Shown here: piece after piece, positions 18,760 through 29,001 of the stretch
Layout of the letters: every line of letters starts with the position of its first letter
How positions within the stretch are numbered: the stretch's first letter is position 1
Assembly: GCA_934655875.1 (NCBI GenBank)
Contig: CAKUHB010000008.1
Coordinates: 26,124 to 90,123, forward strand
Source of the DNA: an uncultured Oscillospiraceae bacterium
Lineage (GTDB): Bacteria; Bacillota; Clostridia; Oscillospirales; Oscillospiraceae
Direction of reading: 5' to 3'
DNA length: 64,000 nt
Program-made: the position numbers and the translations under genes
The notes under the pieces: model-generated
What the model was told of the DNA's origin: nothing
The model's input: only the letters and a program-made list of their open reading frames with translations
Databases searched by the model: none

Positions 18760-20019
18760 ATGCTTCCCTTTACGCTTTCTCAGGCGCAGACCTGGCGCGA
18801 AACATATCCCACGCCCTTTTATATCTATGACGAAGCCGGCATCCGCCGCTGCGTGCAGGAGCTGTACCGGGCGTTTTCGTGGAATCCCGGCTTTTGTGAG
18901 TATTTTGCCGTCAAGGCAACGCCCACACCGGCGATCCTGCGGCTTTTGGCAGAGCTTGGCTGCGGCGCGGACTGCGCGTCGGTGCCGGAGCTGATGCTGG
19001 CCGAGCGCTCCGGCATGACGGGACATCGGATCATCCTCTCCTCCAACGAGACGCTGCCGCAGGAATACCGTGCGGCGGCCGCCGTCGGCGCGATCATCAA
19101 TCTGGACGATCTGACGCAGATCGGGCACATGGAGCACGCCATCGGCATTCCCGATACCGTCTGCTGCCGCTATAACCCCGGCAAATTCCAGATCACGAAC
19201 GACATTATGGGGCACCTGTACGACTCCAAATTCGGCATGACGAAACAGCAGCTGCTGGATGCGTATGCCATTCTGAAGGAAAAGGGCGTACAGCATTTCG
19301 GCCTGCACTGCATGGCCGCCAGCTGCTCGCTGGAAAACGGATATTATCCGGCGCTCGCGCGCGAGCTGTTCTGGCTGGTGCGCGAGATCCGCGATACCGT
19401 CGGCGTTACGATCGAATTTGTCGATCTGTCCGGCGGCGTGGGTATTCCCTACCGGCCGGAGGAAACGGCGGTCGACATTCTCGCCATCGGCGAGGGCGTC
19501 CGGCAGGCGTATGAAGAAATTCTGACGCCCGCGGGCATTTCGGTGCGCCTTTGCACCGAGATGGGCCGCTATATGACAGGCCCGTATGGCCATCTGGTCA
19601 CCACCGTGGTCGGCAAAAAGCACATTTACAAGGAATATATCGGCGTGGACGCCACGGCCTGCGATCTCATGCGCCCGGCCATGTACGGCGCATATCACCC
19701 GGTCACGGTCCTCGGCAAGGAGAACGCCCCGGCAGAGCTGACCGTCGACGTCGTCGGCTCGCTGTGCGAAAACAACGACAAATTTACCGTCGACCGTCCG
19801 CTTCCCGCCGTAGAAGAGGGAGATATGCTCGTTATCTCGTGCGCCGGTGCGCACGGACACGCCATGGGCTATAATTACAATGGCAAGCTGCGCTGCGCGG
19901 AGCTGCTTCTGAAAGAGGACGGCAGCGTGCAGTGCATCCGCCGGGCGGAGACGTATGCCGATTATCTGGCGACGCTCGATGTCGACGAAGCCTTCACGCA
20001 GGCAAAGGGGATGCTGTGA
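18760..20019 (+). CDS. lysA: Diaminopimelate decarboxylase, variant clostridial type
   Basis: 419 residues. The PLP lysine sits in YFAVKATPTP near residue 50. Other fold-III decarboxylase marks are the glycine-rich DLSGGVGIP, TEMGRYMTGPYG and GSLCENNDKF. The usual GLHxHIGS loop reads GLHCMAASCS here, a departure from Bacillus and E. coli LysA that I associate with a clostridial subgroup. Converts meso-diaminopimelate to lysine. Start ATG 18760 follows TTGGAGG. It ends in TGATG, sharing bases with the next start. Confidence 0.88.
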   Translation: MLPFTLSQAQTWRETYPTPFYIYDEAGIRRCVQELYRAFSWNPGFCEYFAVKATPTPAILRLLAELGCGADCASVPELMLAERSGMTGHRIILSSNETLPQEYRAAAAVGAIINLDDLTQIGHMEHAIGIPDTVCCRYNPGKFQITNDIMGHLYDSKFGMTKQQLLDAYAILKEKGVQHFGLHCMAASCSLENGYYPALARELFWLVREIRDTVGVTIEFVDLSGGVGIPYRPEETAVDILAIGEGVRQAYEEILTPAGISVRLCTEMGRYMTGPYGHLVTTVVGKKHIYKEYIGVDATACDLMRPAMYGAYHPVTVLGKENAPAELTVDVVGSLCENNDKFTVDRPLPAVEEGDMLVISCAGAHGHAMGYNYNGKLRCAELLLKEDGSVQCIRRAETYADYLATLDVDEAFTQAKGML

Positions 20020-21170
20020 TGCAGCTGAATGAAGCCGTCTACGGCGCAAAGCGCAGCGCCATCCGCGAATTTTCCAAGTTTGCCAACAAGATGCCCGGCT
20101 GCATCGCCCTGACGCTCGGCGAGCCGGATTTCGCCACGCCGCAGCCCGTCTGCGACGCCGTGCCGGAGGCGCTGGCCGCCGGGCAGACACATTATATCGA
20201 CAATAACGGCACCTACGCCCTGCGCGAAGCCGTTGCCCGCTTTGAGCGCGAAAAAAACGGCATGGACTATACGCCGGACGAGGTCATTTTGACCGCCGGT
20301 GCGACGGAAGCGCTGTTTGTCGCCCTGTTCGGGATCCTGAATCCGGGCGACGAGGTCATCGTCCCGACGCCTGCGTTCGTTCTGTATGAGCAGATCATCG
20401 GCCTGTGCCGCGGGGTCTTTGTCCCGTATGACACCGCGCCGGACGGCTTCCAGCTGGACGCCGATCGGCTGCGCGCCCTCATCACGCCGCGTACCAAGGC
20501 CATCGTCCTGAACTCTCCCAACAATCCGACCGGCTGCGTGTACAATGAAAGCAGTCTGCAAGCCGTCCATGACGCCGTACAGGGCCGGGGGATCTTCGTC
20601 ATCTGCGACGATGTGTACCGGCAGCTGAATTATTCCGGCGGCTATCACAGCTTCGCGGAGTTCCGCGGCCTGCGGCAGCAGATCCTGCTCGTGCAGAGCT
20701 TTTCCAAGCCGTATGCCATGACCGGCTGGCGGATGGGGTATCTGCTGTCCGACGCTTCCGTCAAGGAGCGGCTGGAGCTTCTGCATCAGTTCATGGTCGT
20801 CTCCACGCCCGCGCCGTTCCAGACCGCCTGCATCCGCGCGCTTGGCTGCGACGTCACGCCGATGCTTGAGACCTACCGCGCGCGCCGCAGCTATGTCTTG
20901 CAGCGTCTGCGGGACATGCAGCTTCCGGTCTGCACGCCGGACGGCGCGTTCTACGTCTTCCCGTCCATTCAGGAATTTGGGCTTCCCTCGGCGGAGTTCT
21001 GCACGCGCATGATCCGCGAAGCCGGGCTTGCCGCCACGCCGGGCAGCTGCTTCGGCGCGGAGGGCTATATCCGCCTGACGTATTGCTACGGAAACGAGCA
21101 GCTGCACGAGGGACTTGACCGGCTGGAGCGGTTCGTCCGCGCGCTGCGCGCGGAGGGAGGCTCCAGATGA
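20019..21170 (+). CDS. patA: Class I/II aminotransferase, likely N-acetyl-diaminopimelate aminotransferase
   Basis: 383 residues, fold-I PLP enzyme. Signature motifs: TAGATEALF, NSPNNPTGCVY, and the PLP lysine in SFSKPYAMTGWRMGY. By position between lysA and the deacetylase, it should make N-acetyl-LL-diaminopimelate from the DapH product and glutamate. Sequence alone would also fit a general aspartate/aromatic aminotransferase, so the specific substrate rests on operon context. Start ATG 20019 overlaps the lysA stop (TGATG) and its binding site AAAGGGG lies in lysA. Confidence 0.85.
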   Translation: MQLNEAVYGAKRSAIREFSKFANKMPGCIALTLGEPDFATPQPVCDAVPEALAAGQTHYIDNNGTYALREAVARFEREKNGMDYTPDEVILTAGATEALFVALFGILNPGDEVIVPTPAFVLYEQIIGLCRGVFVPYDTAPDGFQLDADRLRALITPRTKAIVLNSPNNPTGCVYNESSLQAVHDAVQGRGIFVICDDVYRQLNYSGGYHSFAEFRGLRQQILLVQSFSKPYAMTGWRMGYLLSDASVKERLELLHQFMVVSTPAPFQTACIRALGCDVTPMLETYRARRSYVLQRLRDMQLPVCTPDGAFYVFPSIQEFGLPSAEFCTRMIREAGLAATPGSCFGAEGYIRLTYCYGNEQLHEGLDRLERFVRALRAEGGSR

Positions 21171-22315
21171 CGGACTTTCTCTCCGAAGCCGCTTCCCTGC
21201 AAAGCTTCCTGCAAGCCGTCCGGCAGACGCTGCACCGCGCGCCGGAGCTCGGCAATCAGGAAATCAAAACCTCGGCCTATCTCAAAAGCATCCTTGAGCC
21301 GCTGGGCTTGACGGTTGAAAATCCGTTCGGAACAGCGCTCTGCGCGACGCTCCATGGCGCAAAGCCCGGCAGGACTGCCGCCCTGCGCGCCGATATGGAC
21401 GCGCTCGCCGTCACCGAAGCGACCGGCGCAGAATTTTCCTCCCAGACGCCCGGCGTCATGCACGCCTGCGGGCATGATATCCATATGACGGCCGCCGTCG
21501 GCGCGGCCATGCTCCTCGCGGCGCACCGCGAGACGCTCTGCGGCTCCATCCGGTTTTTATTCCAGCCGGACGAAGAGGGCTGCGGCGGCGCGCAGCGCTT
21601 CGTGGACGCGGGATGCCTGCGCGGCGTGGACGCCGTGTTCGGCGCGCACGTCTCGCCGGAGCTGCCGCTCGGGTGTGTCGGGATCCGGTATGGCAAATTC
21701 TACGCCGCGTCCGACACGTTTTCCATCACCGTCCGCGGCAAAAGCGCCCACGGCGCGGAGCCGGAAAAGGGCATTGACGCCCTGCAGGCCGCGGCGCAGC
21801 TTGCCCTCCGGCTCGTCTCGCTCCGAACTGCGCTGAACGGCGAGCGCTGCGCCGTCACCGTCGGCACGCTGCAAGCCGGGACGGCCATCAACGTCGTGGC
21901 CGATATCGCGCAGCTGACCGGCATTCTCCGCACGCTCGGCCCGGATAGCCGCGCGCGCATGCGCAGGCTGGTCACCGATGCGGCGGCAGAGACCGCCGCG
22001 CAGACCGGCACGCAGATCGATGTGCAGCTGCACGAGAGCTATCCCGGCATTGTGAATGACGACGGCGCTTCGCGGCTGGTTCACGACACTGCTGTGCAGC
22101 TGCTGGGCAAACCGAATATCGCCGTTTTACAGCAACCCACGCTCATGACCGAGGATTTTGGATATTATCTGTCCGCCGCGCGCGGCTGCTTCTATCACGT
22201 CGGCGCAGGCTGCGCCGCGCCGCTCCACTCCCCGCAGTTTTTACCGGATATCCGCGCTGCCGTCACCGCGGCGGCGCTGCACGCCGCCGTGCTCGAACGC
22301 GCGCTGGCAGAATAG
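21167..22315 (+). CDS. dapL: N-acetyldiaminopimelate deacetylase (M20 family)
   Basis: 382 residues, M20/amidohydrolase family. Metal-binding motifs MHACGHDIHMT and FQPDEEGCGGA; the inserted dimerisation lid follows near residue 185. Removes acetate from N-acetyl-LL-diaminopimelate. The symbol follows the B. subtilis YkuR/DapL usage; other M20 amidohydrolases acting on N-acyl amino acids look alike, so context decides. The start overlaps the aminotransferase stop by four bases. No separate dapF epimerase gene is in the window. Confidence 0.86.
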   Translation: MTDFLSEAASLQSFLQAVRQTLHRAPELGNQEIKTSAYLKSILEPLGLTVENPFGTALCATLHGAKPGRTAALRADMDALAVTEATGAEFSSQTPGVMHACGHDIHMTAAVGAAMLLAAHRETLCGSIRFLFQPDEEGCGGAQRFVDAGCLRGVDAVFGAHVSPELPLGCVGIRYGKFYAASDTFSITVRGKSAHGAEPEKGIDALQAAAQLALRLVSLRTALNGERCAVTVGTLQAGTAINVVADIAQLTGILRTLGPDSRARMRRLVTDAAAETAAQTGTQIDVQLHESYPGIVNDDGASRLVHDTAVQLLGKPNIAVLQQPTLMTEDFGYYLSAARGCFYHVGAGCAAPLHSPQFLPDIRAAVTAAALHAAVLERALAE

Positions 22316-22337
22316 AACGAAAGACAGGAGTTTGATT

Positions 22338-23660
22338 ATGGGTCCTATTGTTGTGAAGTTCGGCGGCAGCTCGCTGGCTACTGCCGGACAGTTTGAAAAG
22401 GTCGCAGCCATCATCCGCGAAAATCCCGCCCGCCGCTATGTCGTTGCGTCCGCGCCCGGCAAGCGCTGCTCCGACGATACCAAGGTCACGGATCTGCTCT
22501 ACCGCTGCTATGACGCCGCCTGCGCGGGCGAGGACTTTCTGCCCACGCTGACGCAGATCCGGCAGCGCTTTGAAGATATCATCGCCCAGCTGCACTTACA
22601 GGCCGATCTGGCCGCCGACTTTGACGCCATCGCCGCACACCTGCGCACTGCGCCGCAGCGCGACTATATGGCAAGCCGCGGCGAATACCTCAACTCCAAG
22701 CTGCTGGCCGCGTATCTCGGCGTTCCGTTCGTCGATGCGGCGCAGATGGTTCTGTTCCATGCAGACGGCAGCTTCGATGCCGAAGCCACCAACACGGCCA
22801 TCGGCCACGCGCTCGTCAATGTAGAGCGTGCTGTCATCCCCGGCTTCTACGGCGCGCTGCCCGACGGCACGATCCACACCTTCTCCCGCGGAGGCTCCGA
22901 CGTGACGGGTTCCATTGTTGCGCGTGCGGTCGGCGCGGAGCTGTATGAAAACTGGACGGACGTCTCCGGCGTGCTGGCCGCCGATCCGCGCATCGTGGAA
23001 AATCCGCATATCATCGACTATATCACCTACCGCGAGCTGCGCGAGCTCTCCTATATGGGCGCGTCTGTCCTGCACGAGGACGCGGTCTTCCCCGTCCGGC
23101 AGGCCAATATTCCCATCAACATCCGCAACACCAACCGTCCCGCCGACCCCGGCACCTTCATCGTCCCCACGCTCCCGTCGAACGCGCACAAGCGCAAGGT
23201 CACGGGCATCGCCGGACACAAGGGCTTCAGCAGCGTCTATGTGGAGAAGTCCATGATGAACGGCGAGATCGGCTTCGTGGCAAAGCTTCTTGAGATCTTC
23301 GCCAGCCACGGCATTTCGTTCGAGCACTGCCCGTCCGGCATCGATACGGTCTCCATCATCGTCTCCACCGCGGCGCTCGCACCTGCGCGGGAGGAAGTTC
23401 TGCACGAGATCGAAACGCAGCTGCACCCCGACCATGTGAGCGTCGAGGACGGGCTGGCCCTCATCGCCGTCGTCGGTCAGGGCATGATCTACGCCAAGGG
23501 CACCGCCGCGCGCATCTTCCGCGTCATTGCCGACGCCAATATCAACATCCGCATGATCGACCAGGGCTCCAGCGAGCTGAACATCATCATCGCCGTCAGG
23601 GAAACCGACTACGAGCTTGCCATCCGCAGCCTGTACCACGCCGTTGAGCGCGTGATGTGA
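22338..23660 (+). CDS. lysC: Aspartate kinase
   Basis: 440 residues. Amino acid kinase domain starts VVKFGGSSLA; FSRGGSDVTGS is the conserved catalytic loop region; two C-terminal ACT domains give allosteric control. Phosphorylates aspartate, entry to lysine, threonine and methionine synthesis. It closes the riboswitch operon 22 bases after the deacetylase, with GACAGGAG before ATG 22338, so aspartate entry is placed under lysine control by both the L-box and probably the ACT domains. Confidence 0.95.
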   Translation: MGPIVVKFGGSSLATAGQFEKVAAIIRENPARRYVVASAPGKRCSDDTKVTDLLYRCYDAACAGEDFLPTLTQIRQRFEDIIAQLHLQADLAADFDAIAAHLRTAPQRDYMASRGEYLNSKLLAAYLGVPFVDAAQMVLFHADGSFDAEATNTAIGHALVNVERAVIPGFYGALPDGTIHTFSRGGSDVTGSIVARAVGAELYENWTDVSGVLAADPRIVENPHIIDYITYRELRELSYMGASVLHEDAVFPVRQANIPINIRNTNRPADPGTFIVPTLPSNAHKRKVTGIAGHKGFSSVYVEKSMMNGEIGFVAKLLEIFASHGISFEHCPSGIDTVSIIVSTAALAPAREEVLHEIETQLHPDHVSVEDGLALIAVVGQGMIYAKGTAARIFRVIADANINIRMIDQGSSELNIIIAVRETDYELAIRSLYHAVERVM

Positions 23661-23671
23661 TAATAGCGCAT

Positions 23672-23705
23672 AAAAAAGCTCTGCCGTATGGCAGAGCTTT
23701 TTGTT
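23672..23705. terminator. Bidirectional terminator after lysC
   Basis: GCTCTGCC / GGCAGAGC stem with GTAT loop, flanked by an A-run on the left and a T-run on the right. It ends the lysine operon and also the convergent minus-strand gene. Confidence 0.9.
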
Positions 23706-23711
23706 TTGCAT

Positions 23712-24326
23712 TTACGCATCTTCCCGCAGGCGGCTTTTGATGACGGCGGCGGCGTAGTACATGGTCTCGTACTTGAGATACTGGTCGGCGTTCGCGTCCC
23801 AGAGGATACGCAGGCGCGGGGCAAACTCCTCGTCGCCGTGCCAGAATTGCAGGGCGATCCGGAGATCCTCGAAAAACGGCAGAGAAAATGCAAGATCCGC
23901 GCCCTCCATCACCTGCCCGCCAAGGCGGATGCAGGCCGCCCGGAACAGCTCCGGCTGCCGGTCAAACAGCAGCTCCAGCGCGTCCGCCTTTTCCGACTCC
24001 AGCAGTCCCCGGTGCACCTGATGGCCAAATTCCAGCGTGGTTTTCCACGTCCCGGCCGCGCGCCGGCCGGGCTTTGCGTCGCACAGCAGGTCAAAGATCG
24101 TCAATGTCTCGTCAAAGCTGTCCGCGCTGCGCCAGTCGTCCTTGACCCAGCGTTCAATGTGCCCGCTCGCGCGGCTGACGCGGTACGGCTCTGATAAAAG
24201 CGTCAGATAGAGATACACCGCGTCCGCCCGCAGCTCGTGCCGCCGGATGACCTCACAAAGATCGCGCGCGCAGAACAGCGCCCGCGCCTGCGCGGCCTGG
24301 ATCTCATAATTATTCCTGCGTTCCAT
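23712..24326 (-). CDS. DUF3786 domain protein
   Basis: 204 residues, no membrane segments or signal. The C-terminal half (LPFFEDLRIALQFWHGD, EEFAPRLRILWDANADQYL, ETMYYA) matches what I remember of the DUF3786 family, found in anaerobes including methanogens and clostridia. Function is unknown. It is a single-gene unit converging on lysC, with a binding site AGCGGGGG before ATG 24326. The identification rests on motif memory only. Confidence 0.6.
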   Translation of the reverse strand: MERRNNYEIQAAQARALFCARDLCEVIRRHELRADAVYLYLTLLSEPYRVSRASGHIERWVKDDWRSADSFDETLTIFDLLCDAKPGRRAAGTWKTTLEFGHQVHRGLLESEKADALELLFDRQPELFRAACIRLGGQVMEGADLAFSLPFFEDLRIALQFWHGDEEFAPRLRILWDANADQYLKYETMYYAAAVIKSRLREDA

Positions 24327-24370
24327 GCAAATGCCCCCGCTTTTTCTTTTGGTTCTATTTTAACATGTCC

Positions 24371-24535
24371 CTACATAAAACGGAAGCTCTTTCCGATCAG
24401 GCTCAGGATAAACGCCTGAAATGCGTCCGGGCTGGCGAACTGCCGCGCGCTGCCGCCCGGGATCTCATGGCAGGAGACCAGCTTCTCCTGCTCGTCGATC
24501 CAGACCTGCACGGCCAATGTCTGATTCTCCTGCAT
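24371..24535 (-). CDS. Small conserved-looking hypothetical protein
   Basis: 54 residues starting MQENQTLAVQVW, with mixed polar composition and no membrane segment. ATG 24535 lies two bases from the stop of the anti-sigma gene, with GGGGGTGCAGTAGG upstream, so it is translationally linked to the ECF sigma operon. The pattern WIDEQEKLVSCHEIPGG looks like a genuine small domain. Function unknown; too short for firm assignment. Confidence 0.55.
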   Translation of the reverse strand: MQENQTLAVQVWIDEQEKLVSCHEIPGGSARQFASPDAFQAFILSLIGKSFRFM

Positions 24536-24536
24536 C

Positions 24537-25151
24537 CTACTGCACCCCCGTGATGATCTGCTGCCAGACCTCCGCGGTCTGCCCCTGCGACAGGCGCAGG
24601 GAATAGGCATACTGCCCATCCGTCCAGACGGCCAGCGTATACGCGTCCTGCGCATCGCCGCGCAGCTGGACATCGAGATCGCCGACCGTCAGCTGCTGTG
24701 TTGCGGGATACTCGGTATAATCCCCGGAGTTTTCGTCCGTGCCCGGCGATTTGCGGAGCTCTGCCGTCTGGTCACCCGCTTCATAGGTGATCTGCGCCAT
24801 CTGGCCCCAGTAGCTTGTATAGTATACAGTTTCCGGCTTAAAGGGCAGGTCTGCCGCTTCCGATACCGGGAAGCCGACCGCGTTCGTCAGCGCCTGCGCA
24901 GATGCGACCTCCTCCATTCCGTTTGCGATCATCACGCCCTGCTCCGGCTGCTTCTGCGCCGGATCGCCGTTCAGAAGCTTCGGCACCGTCAGCGCGCCCA
25001 GAAGAAGGACGGCAAAGCACGCCGCGGCCAGCGCCCAGCGCCTTACGGCAGACGGCCTTCTGGCCGCGCCGGAAACGCGGGTCAGGATGCGTGCGCGCAT
25101 GGCGTCGGTCACTTCGATCTTGTCCATCAGCTCGTCATACTTCAAAGTCAT
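24537..25151 (-). CDS. Anti-sigma factor with extracellular sensor domain
   Basis: 204 residues: cytoplasmic N terminus of about 36 residues, one membrane segment at about 37-58, then an extracellular domain. The extracellular domain (RKSPGTDENSGDYTEY) is clearly related to that of the lipoprotein at 25781-26308 (RKAPGTEDISGDYNAY). Its start overlaps the sigma factor gene by 17 bases, the usual arrangement for a sigma/anti-sigma pair. It should hold the sigma factor at the membrane until a signal is received. Resembles DUF4367-type proteins. Confidence 0.78.
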   Translation of the reverse strand: MTLKYDELMDKIEVTDAMRARILTRVSGAARRPSAVRRWALAAACFAVLLLGALTVPKLLNGDPAQKQPEQGVMIANGMEEVASAQALTNAVGFPVSEAADLPFKPETVYYTSYWGQMAQITYEAGDQTAELRKSPGTDENSGDYTEYPATQQLTVGDLDVQLRGDAQDAYTLAVWTDGQYAYSLRLSQGQTAEVWQQIITGVQ

Positions 25152-25728
25152 ACGCCTCCTTCAGGATCGTTTTCAGCTGCTCGCGCCCGCGGTGCAGGTC
25201 GGAGCGGACGGTCGCTTCCTTCCGCTGCAAAACGGACGCGATCTGCTTCGTGCTCAGGCCCTCGTAATAGAACAGGTGCACAGCTTCGCGGCAGCTCTCC
25301 GGCAGCTGCCGGACCGCGTCCCATACGAACGACAGATCCTCGCGCCCCTCCGCTGTCAGCTCCTCGTTCAGCTCGTCCGTCTGGCGGAGCTTATTATAAT
25401 TCAGCCGGTTCTTGCTGAGATTGGCCGCCACGCGCAGAAGCCACGCCTTTTCATGCTCCCGGCTCAGAAAGACGGGCGCGGTCTTCAGAAACTGAATGAG
25501 CGTATCCTGCAGGACCTCCTCGGCGTCCTCCATATTGTGAAGATAGGAATACGCATAGCGTAAAAGGCTGTTGCCGTACCGGTCCAGAAGCTGCTCGGCG
25601 CGGGCATTTACCTCCGTGCGGCTGCGCATCGGTTCTGCCGGTGTTTCGCTCCCGGCAAAGAGCCGCATTGCCGCGCGCCACAGCATCCCGGCCAGTCCTG
25701 CCGGGTACAATTGAATACATTGTTCCAT
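25135..25728 (-). CDS. ECF-type RNA polymerase sigma factor
   Basis: 197 residues. Region 2 (LLRYAYSYLHNMEDAEEVLQD, AWLLRVAANL) and region 4 helix-turn-helix (YYEGLSTKQIASVLQRKEAT) are visible, with no region 3, typical of the extracytoplasmic-function class. ATG 25728 follows GAGGAGAACAGG; upstream in-frame codons run into the intergenic hairpin. Co-transcribed with its anti-sigma factor downstream and a sensor-domain lipoprotein upstream. Likely responds to an envelope signal. Confidence 0.88.
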   Translation of the reverse strand: MEQCIQLYPAGLAGMLWRAAMRLFAGSETPAEPMRSRTEVNARAEQLLDRYGNSLLRYAYSYLHNMEDAEEVLQDTLIQFLKTAPVFLSREHEKAWLLRVAANLSKNRLNYNKLRQTDELNEELTAEGREDLSFVWDAVRQLPESCREAVHLFYYEGLSTKQIASVLQRKEATVRSDLHRGREQLKTILKEAYDFEV

Positions 25729-25744
25729 CCTGTTCTCCTCATCA

Positions 25745-25772
25745 AGGCCGTGCAGACGTGTCTGCACGGCCT
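25745..25772. other. 12-bp stem-loop between lipoprotein and sigma genes
   Basis: AGGCCGTGCAGA and its exact complement around a CGTG loop. No T-run follows, so it may be an RNA-processing or partial attenuation site giving the lipoprotein more mRNA than the sigma factor. Confidence 0.5.
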
Positions 25773-25780
25773 GTTGTCTG

Positions 25781-26308
25781 TTACCCGATCTGGGATACCA
25801 GCTCCGCCATAGCGTCGGCAGAAATGCCTGCCTCCATGGATACAGCGTAAGTATAGCCGCCGTCCTGCCAGATTGCAAGCTTCACCTGGCCGTCCACAGA
25901 TTTCATCGTGACGGTCACATCGCCGACGGCGACGTCCTGCTCGTCGTAGGCGTTATAGTCGCCGCTGATGTCCTCGGTACCGGGTGCCTTGCGCACGCGG
26001 GCGATCTCCGTTTCGCCGTCCGCGTAGATGACTTCCAGCCTCGTCTCGCCGTCCGAGTCCAGAACACGGAACGACGTTTCACTGCAGCCGTCGATCGCGT
26101 CGGGGATCGTGCAGTCGAAGCCGGCTGCATTCTCGGCTTCGTCCAGCGAAGCATACTCCGTCCACGGGTTCGGGATCTGTGTGTTGTCGGTCTGCGTCTG
26201 TTCTGCGGCAGGCGTTTCGTCCGCGCGGTCCGTCTTTGCGGCGGTGCTGCACGCGGCAAGGCTCAGAAGCATGGCTGCGGTCAATACAAATGCGAATACC
26301 TTTTTCAT
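25781..26308 (-). CDS. Sensor-domain lipoprotein paired with ECF sigma system
   Basis: 175 residues. Signal peptide with lipobox LSLAAC (Cys20), a threonine/acid-rich linker, then a domain related to the extracellular part of the anti-sigma protein two genes downstream. ATG 26308 follows AGGAGGA. The shared domain suggests that this secreted copy either binds the same ligand or competes for it, tuning release of the sigma factor; this is inference. It is first in the order lipoprotein, sigma, anti-sigma, small protein. Confidence 0.78.
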   Translation of the reverse strand: MKKVFAFVLTAAMLLSLAACSTAAKTDRADETPAAEQTQTDNTQIPNPWTEYASLDEAENAAGFDCTIPDAIDGCSETSFRVLDSDGETRLEVIYADGETEIARVRKAPGTEDISGDYNAYDEQDVAVGDVTVTMKSVDGQVKLAIWQDGGYTYAVSMEAGISADAMAELVSQIG

Positions 26309-26370
26309 AACTTTGGTTCCTCCTGAAATTGCTTTGGTAATTTTCTGACGGCTCATTTGCCGTTCTGCCC

Positions 26371-26401
26371 TGTATACAGCTGGGGCAGGCTGAATGTTGC
26401 A
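26371..26401 (-). promoter_or_regulatory. Possible ECF-type promoter
   Basis: Reverse strand TGCAAC (26396-26401), 17 bases, TGTATACA (26371-26378). A GCAAC -35 motif is typical of ECF sigma factors, so this could be an autoregulated promoter about 65 bases before the lipoprotein gene. Confidence 0.4.
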
Positions 26402-26418
26402 GAAAAAGAAAAATTTTT

Positions 26419-26916
26419 TTACAGGCAGTTCTGCAGGATGCAGAGGATCGTCTGCGCGTGTTTGCATTCCTCTTCGGCCATTTTCAGGAGCATGCACCGG
26501 TGCGTCCCGGCCGATCCGGCGAGCGCCTCATAGGCCTCGTGTGCGGCATGCTCCTCGGTATAGCGCTGGCGGAGCGTCTCATTGATGCAGGTGACGCAGG
26601 GCGGCTCCGGTTTGGCCGGGCAGGCCTTTTTGCCGGTCTGCAGGAAATAGACGGCGGCGAGCTTTTTCGCGTGGCAGGTCTCCTGCCGCGAAAGCTCCCG
26701 CAGCATCGCCTGCGCCCGGCCCTTCATCCGGCAGGCAAGATGGGCGTAGAGCGCGCTGTCCGCGCGCTCGCCCGCGATCAGCTCCAGAAGCTTCTCCGGC
26801 GTCAGCGCCGTCTGGCCGGTCTCGCCGGTCGTCGTCATATCGGCAGCCGGGACGGCCTGCGCGTTCATCACGCGGCTCCATACCCGCTGCGTCTGTTTTT
26901 CCGTAAGTGGCTGCAT
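26419..26916 (-). CDS. Rubrerythrin-like ferritin-fold protein
   Basis: 165 residues. Two ExxH patterns in helices (RQETCHAKK and MAEEECKHAQ) with further Glu in AGERADS and YTEEHAAHE fit a four-helix di-iron ferritin-like fold. CPAKPEPPCVTC lies in the middle but there is no full rubredoxin domain. Probably an oxidative-stress or iron protein of anaerobes. ATG 26916 with AAGGAGGG is chosen; the open frame extends far upstream antisense to typA without a start context. Single gene, divergent from typA. Confidence 0.72.
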   Translation of the reverse strand: MQPLTEKQTQRVWSRVMNAQAVPAADMTTTGETGQTALTPEKLLELIAGERADSALYAHLACRMKGRAQAMLRELSRQETCHAKKLAAVYFLQTGKKACPAKPEPPCVTCINETLRQRYTEEHAAHEAYEALAGSAGTHRCMLLKMAEEECKHAQTILCILQNCL

Positions 26917-27048
26917 GCAGCTTCCCTCCTTCGCCCCATTGTATGCCGCAGGCGCGCCGTTTGTCTCCGCTGGCGCGTCTGTTGTGTGCATGCACAAAAA
27001 ATCCCACGCAAAAGTGTTGATTTTACACGAGATTCTTGCAGAAAAACC

Positions 27049-27077
27049 TTGTATTTCCGGCATCCCTGTGCTAAAAT
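27049..27077 (+). promoter_or_regulatory. Promoter of typA
   Basis: TTGTAT (27049-27054), 17-base spacer, TAAAAT (27072-27077), 47 bases before the start codon. Confidence 0.6.
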
Positions 27078-27123
27078 TCTTTTTTGTGAGATTTTTCAGG
27101 CCAAGAAGGAAGGGGCGCCAAGT

Positions 27124-28944
<1,821 letters not shown>

Positions 28945-28952
28945 AAAAGATC

Positions 28953-28986
28953 CTGCCGCGGCCAAACATTGGCCGCGGCAGTTTTT
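28953..28986 (+). terminator. Intrinsic terminator of typA
   Basis: CTGCCGCGGCCA / TGGCCGCGGCAG stem (12 bp) with AACAT loop followed by TTTTT. Confidence 0.9.
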
Positions 28987-29001
28987 ATCCCTGTTTGTTT
29001 T

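Noticed and set aside
18139..20190. 683-codon open frame on the minus strand
   Set aside because: Antisense to dapH-lysA, with no ribosome binding site and low-complexity Arg/Ala-rich product.
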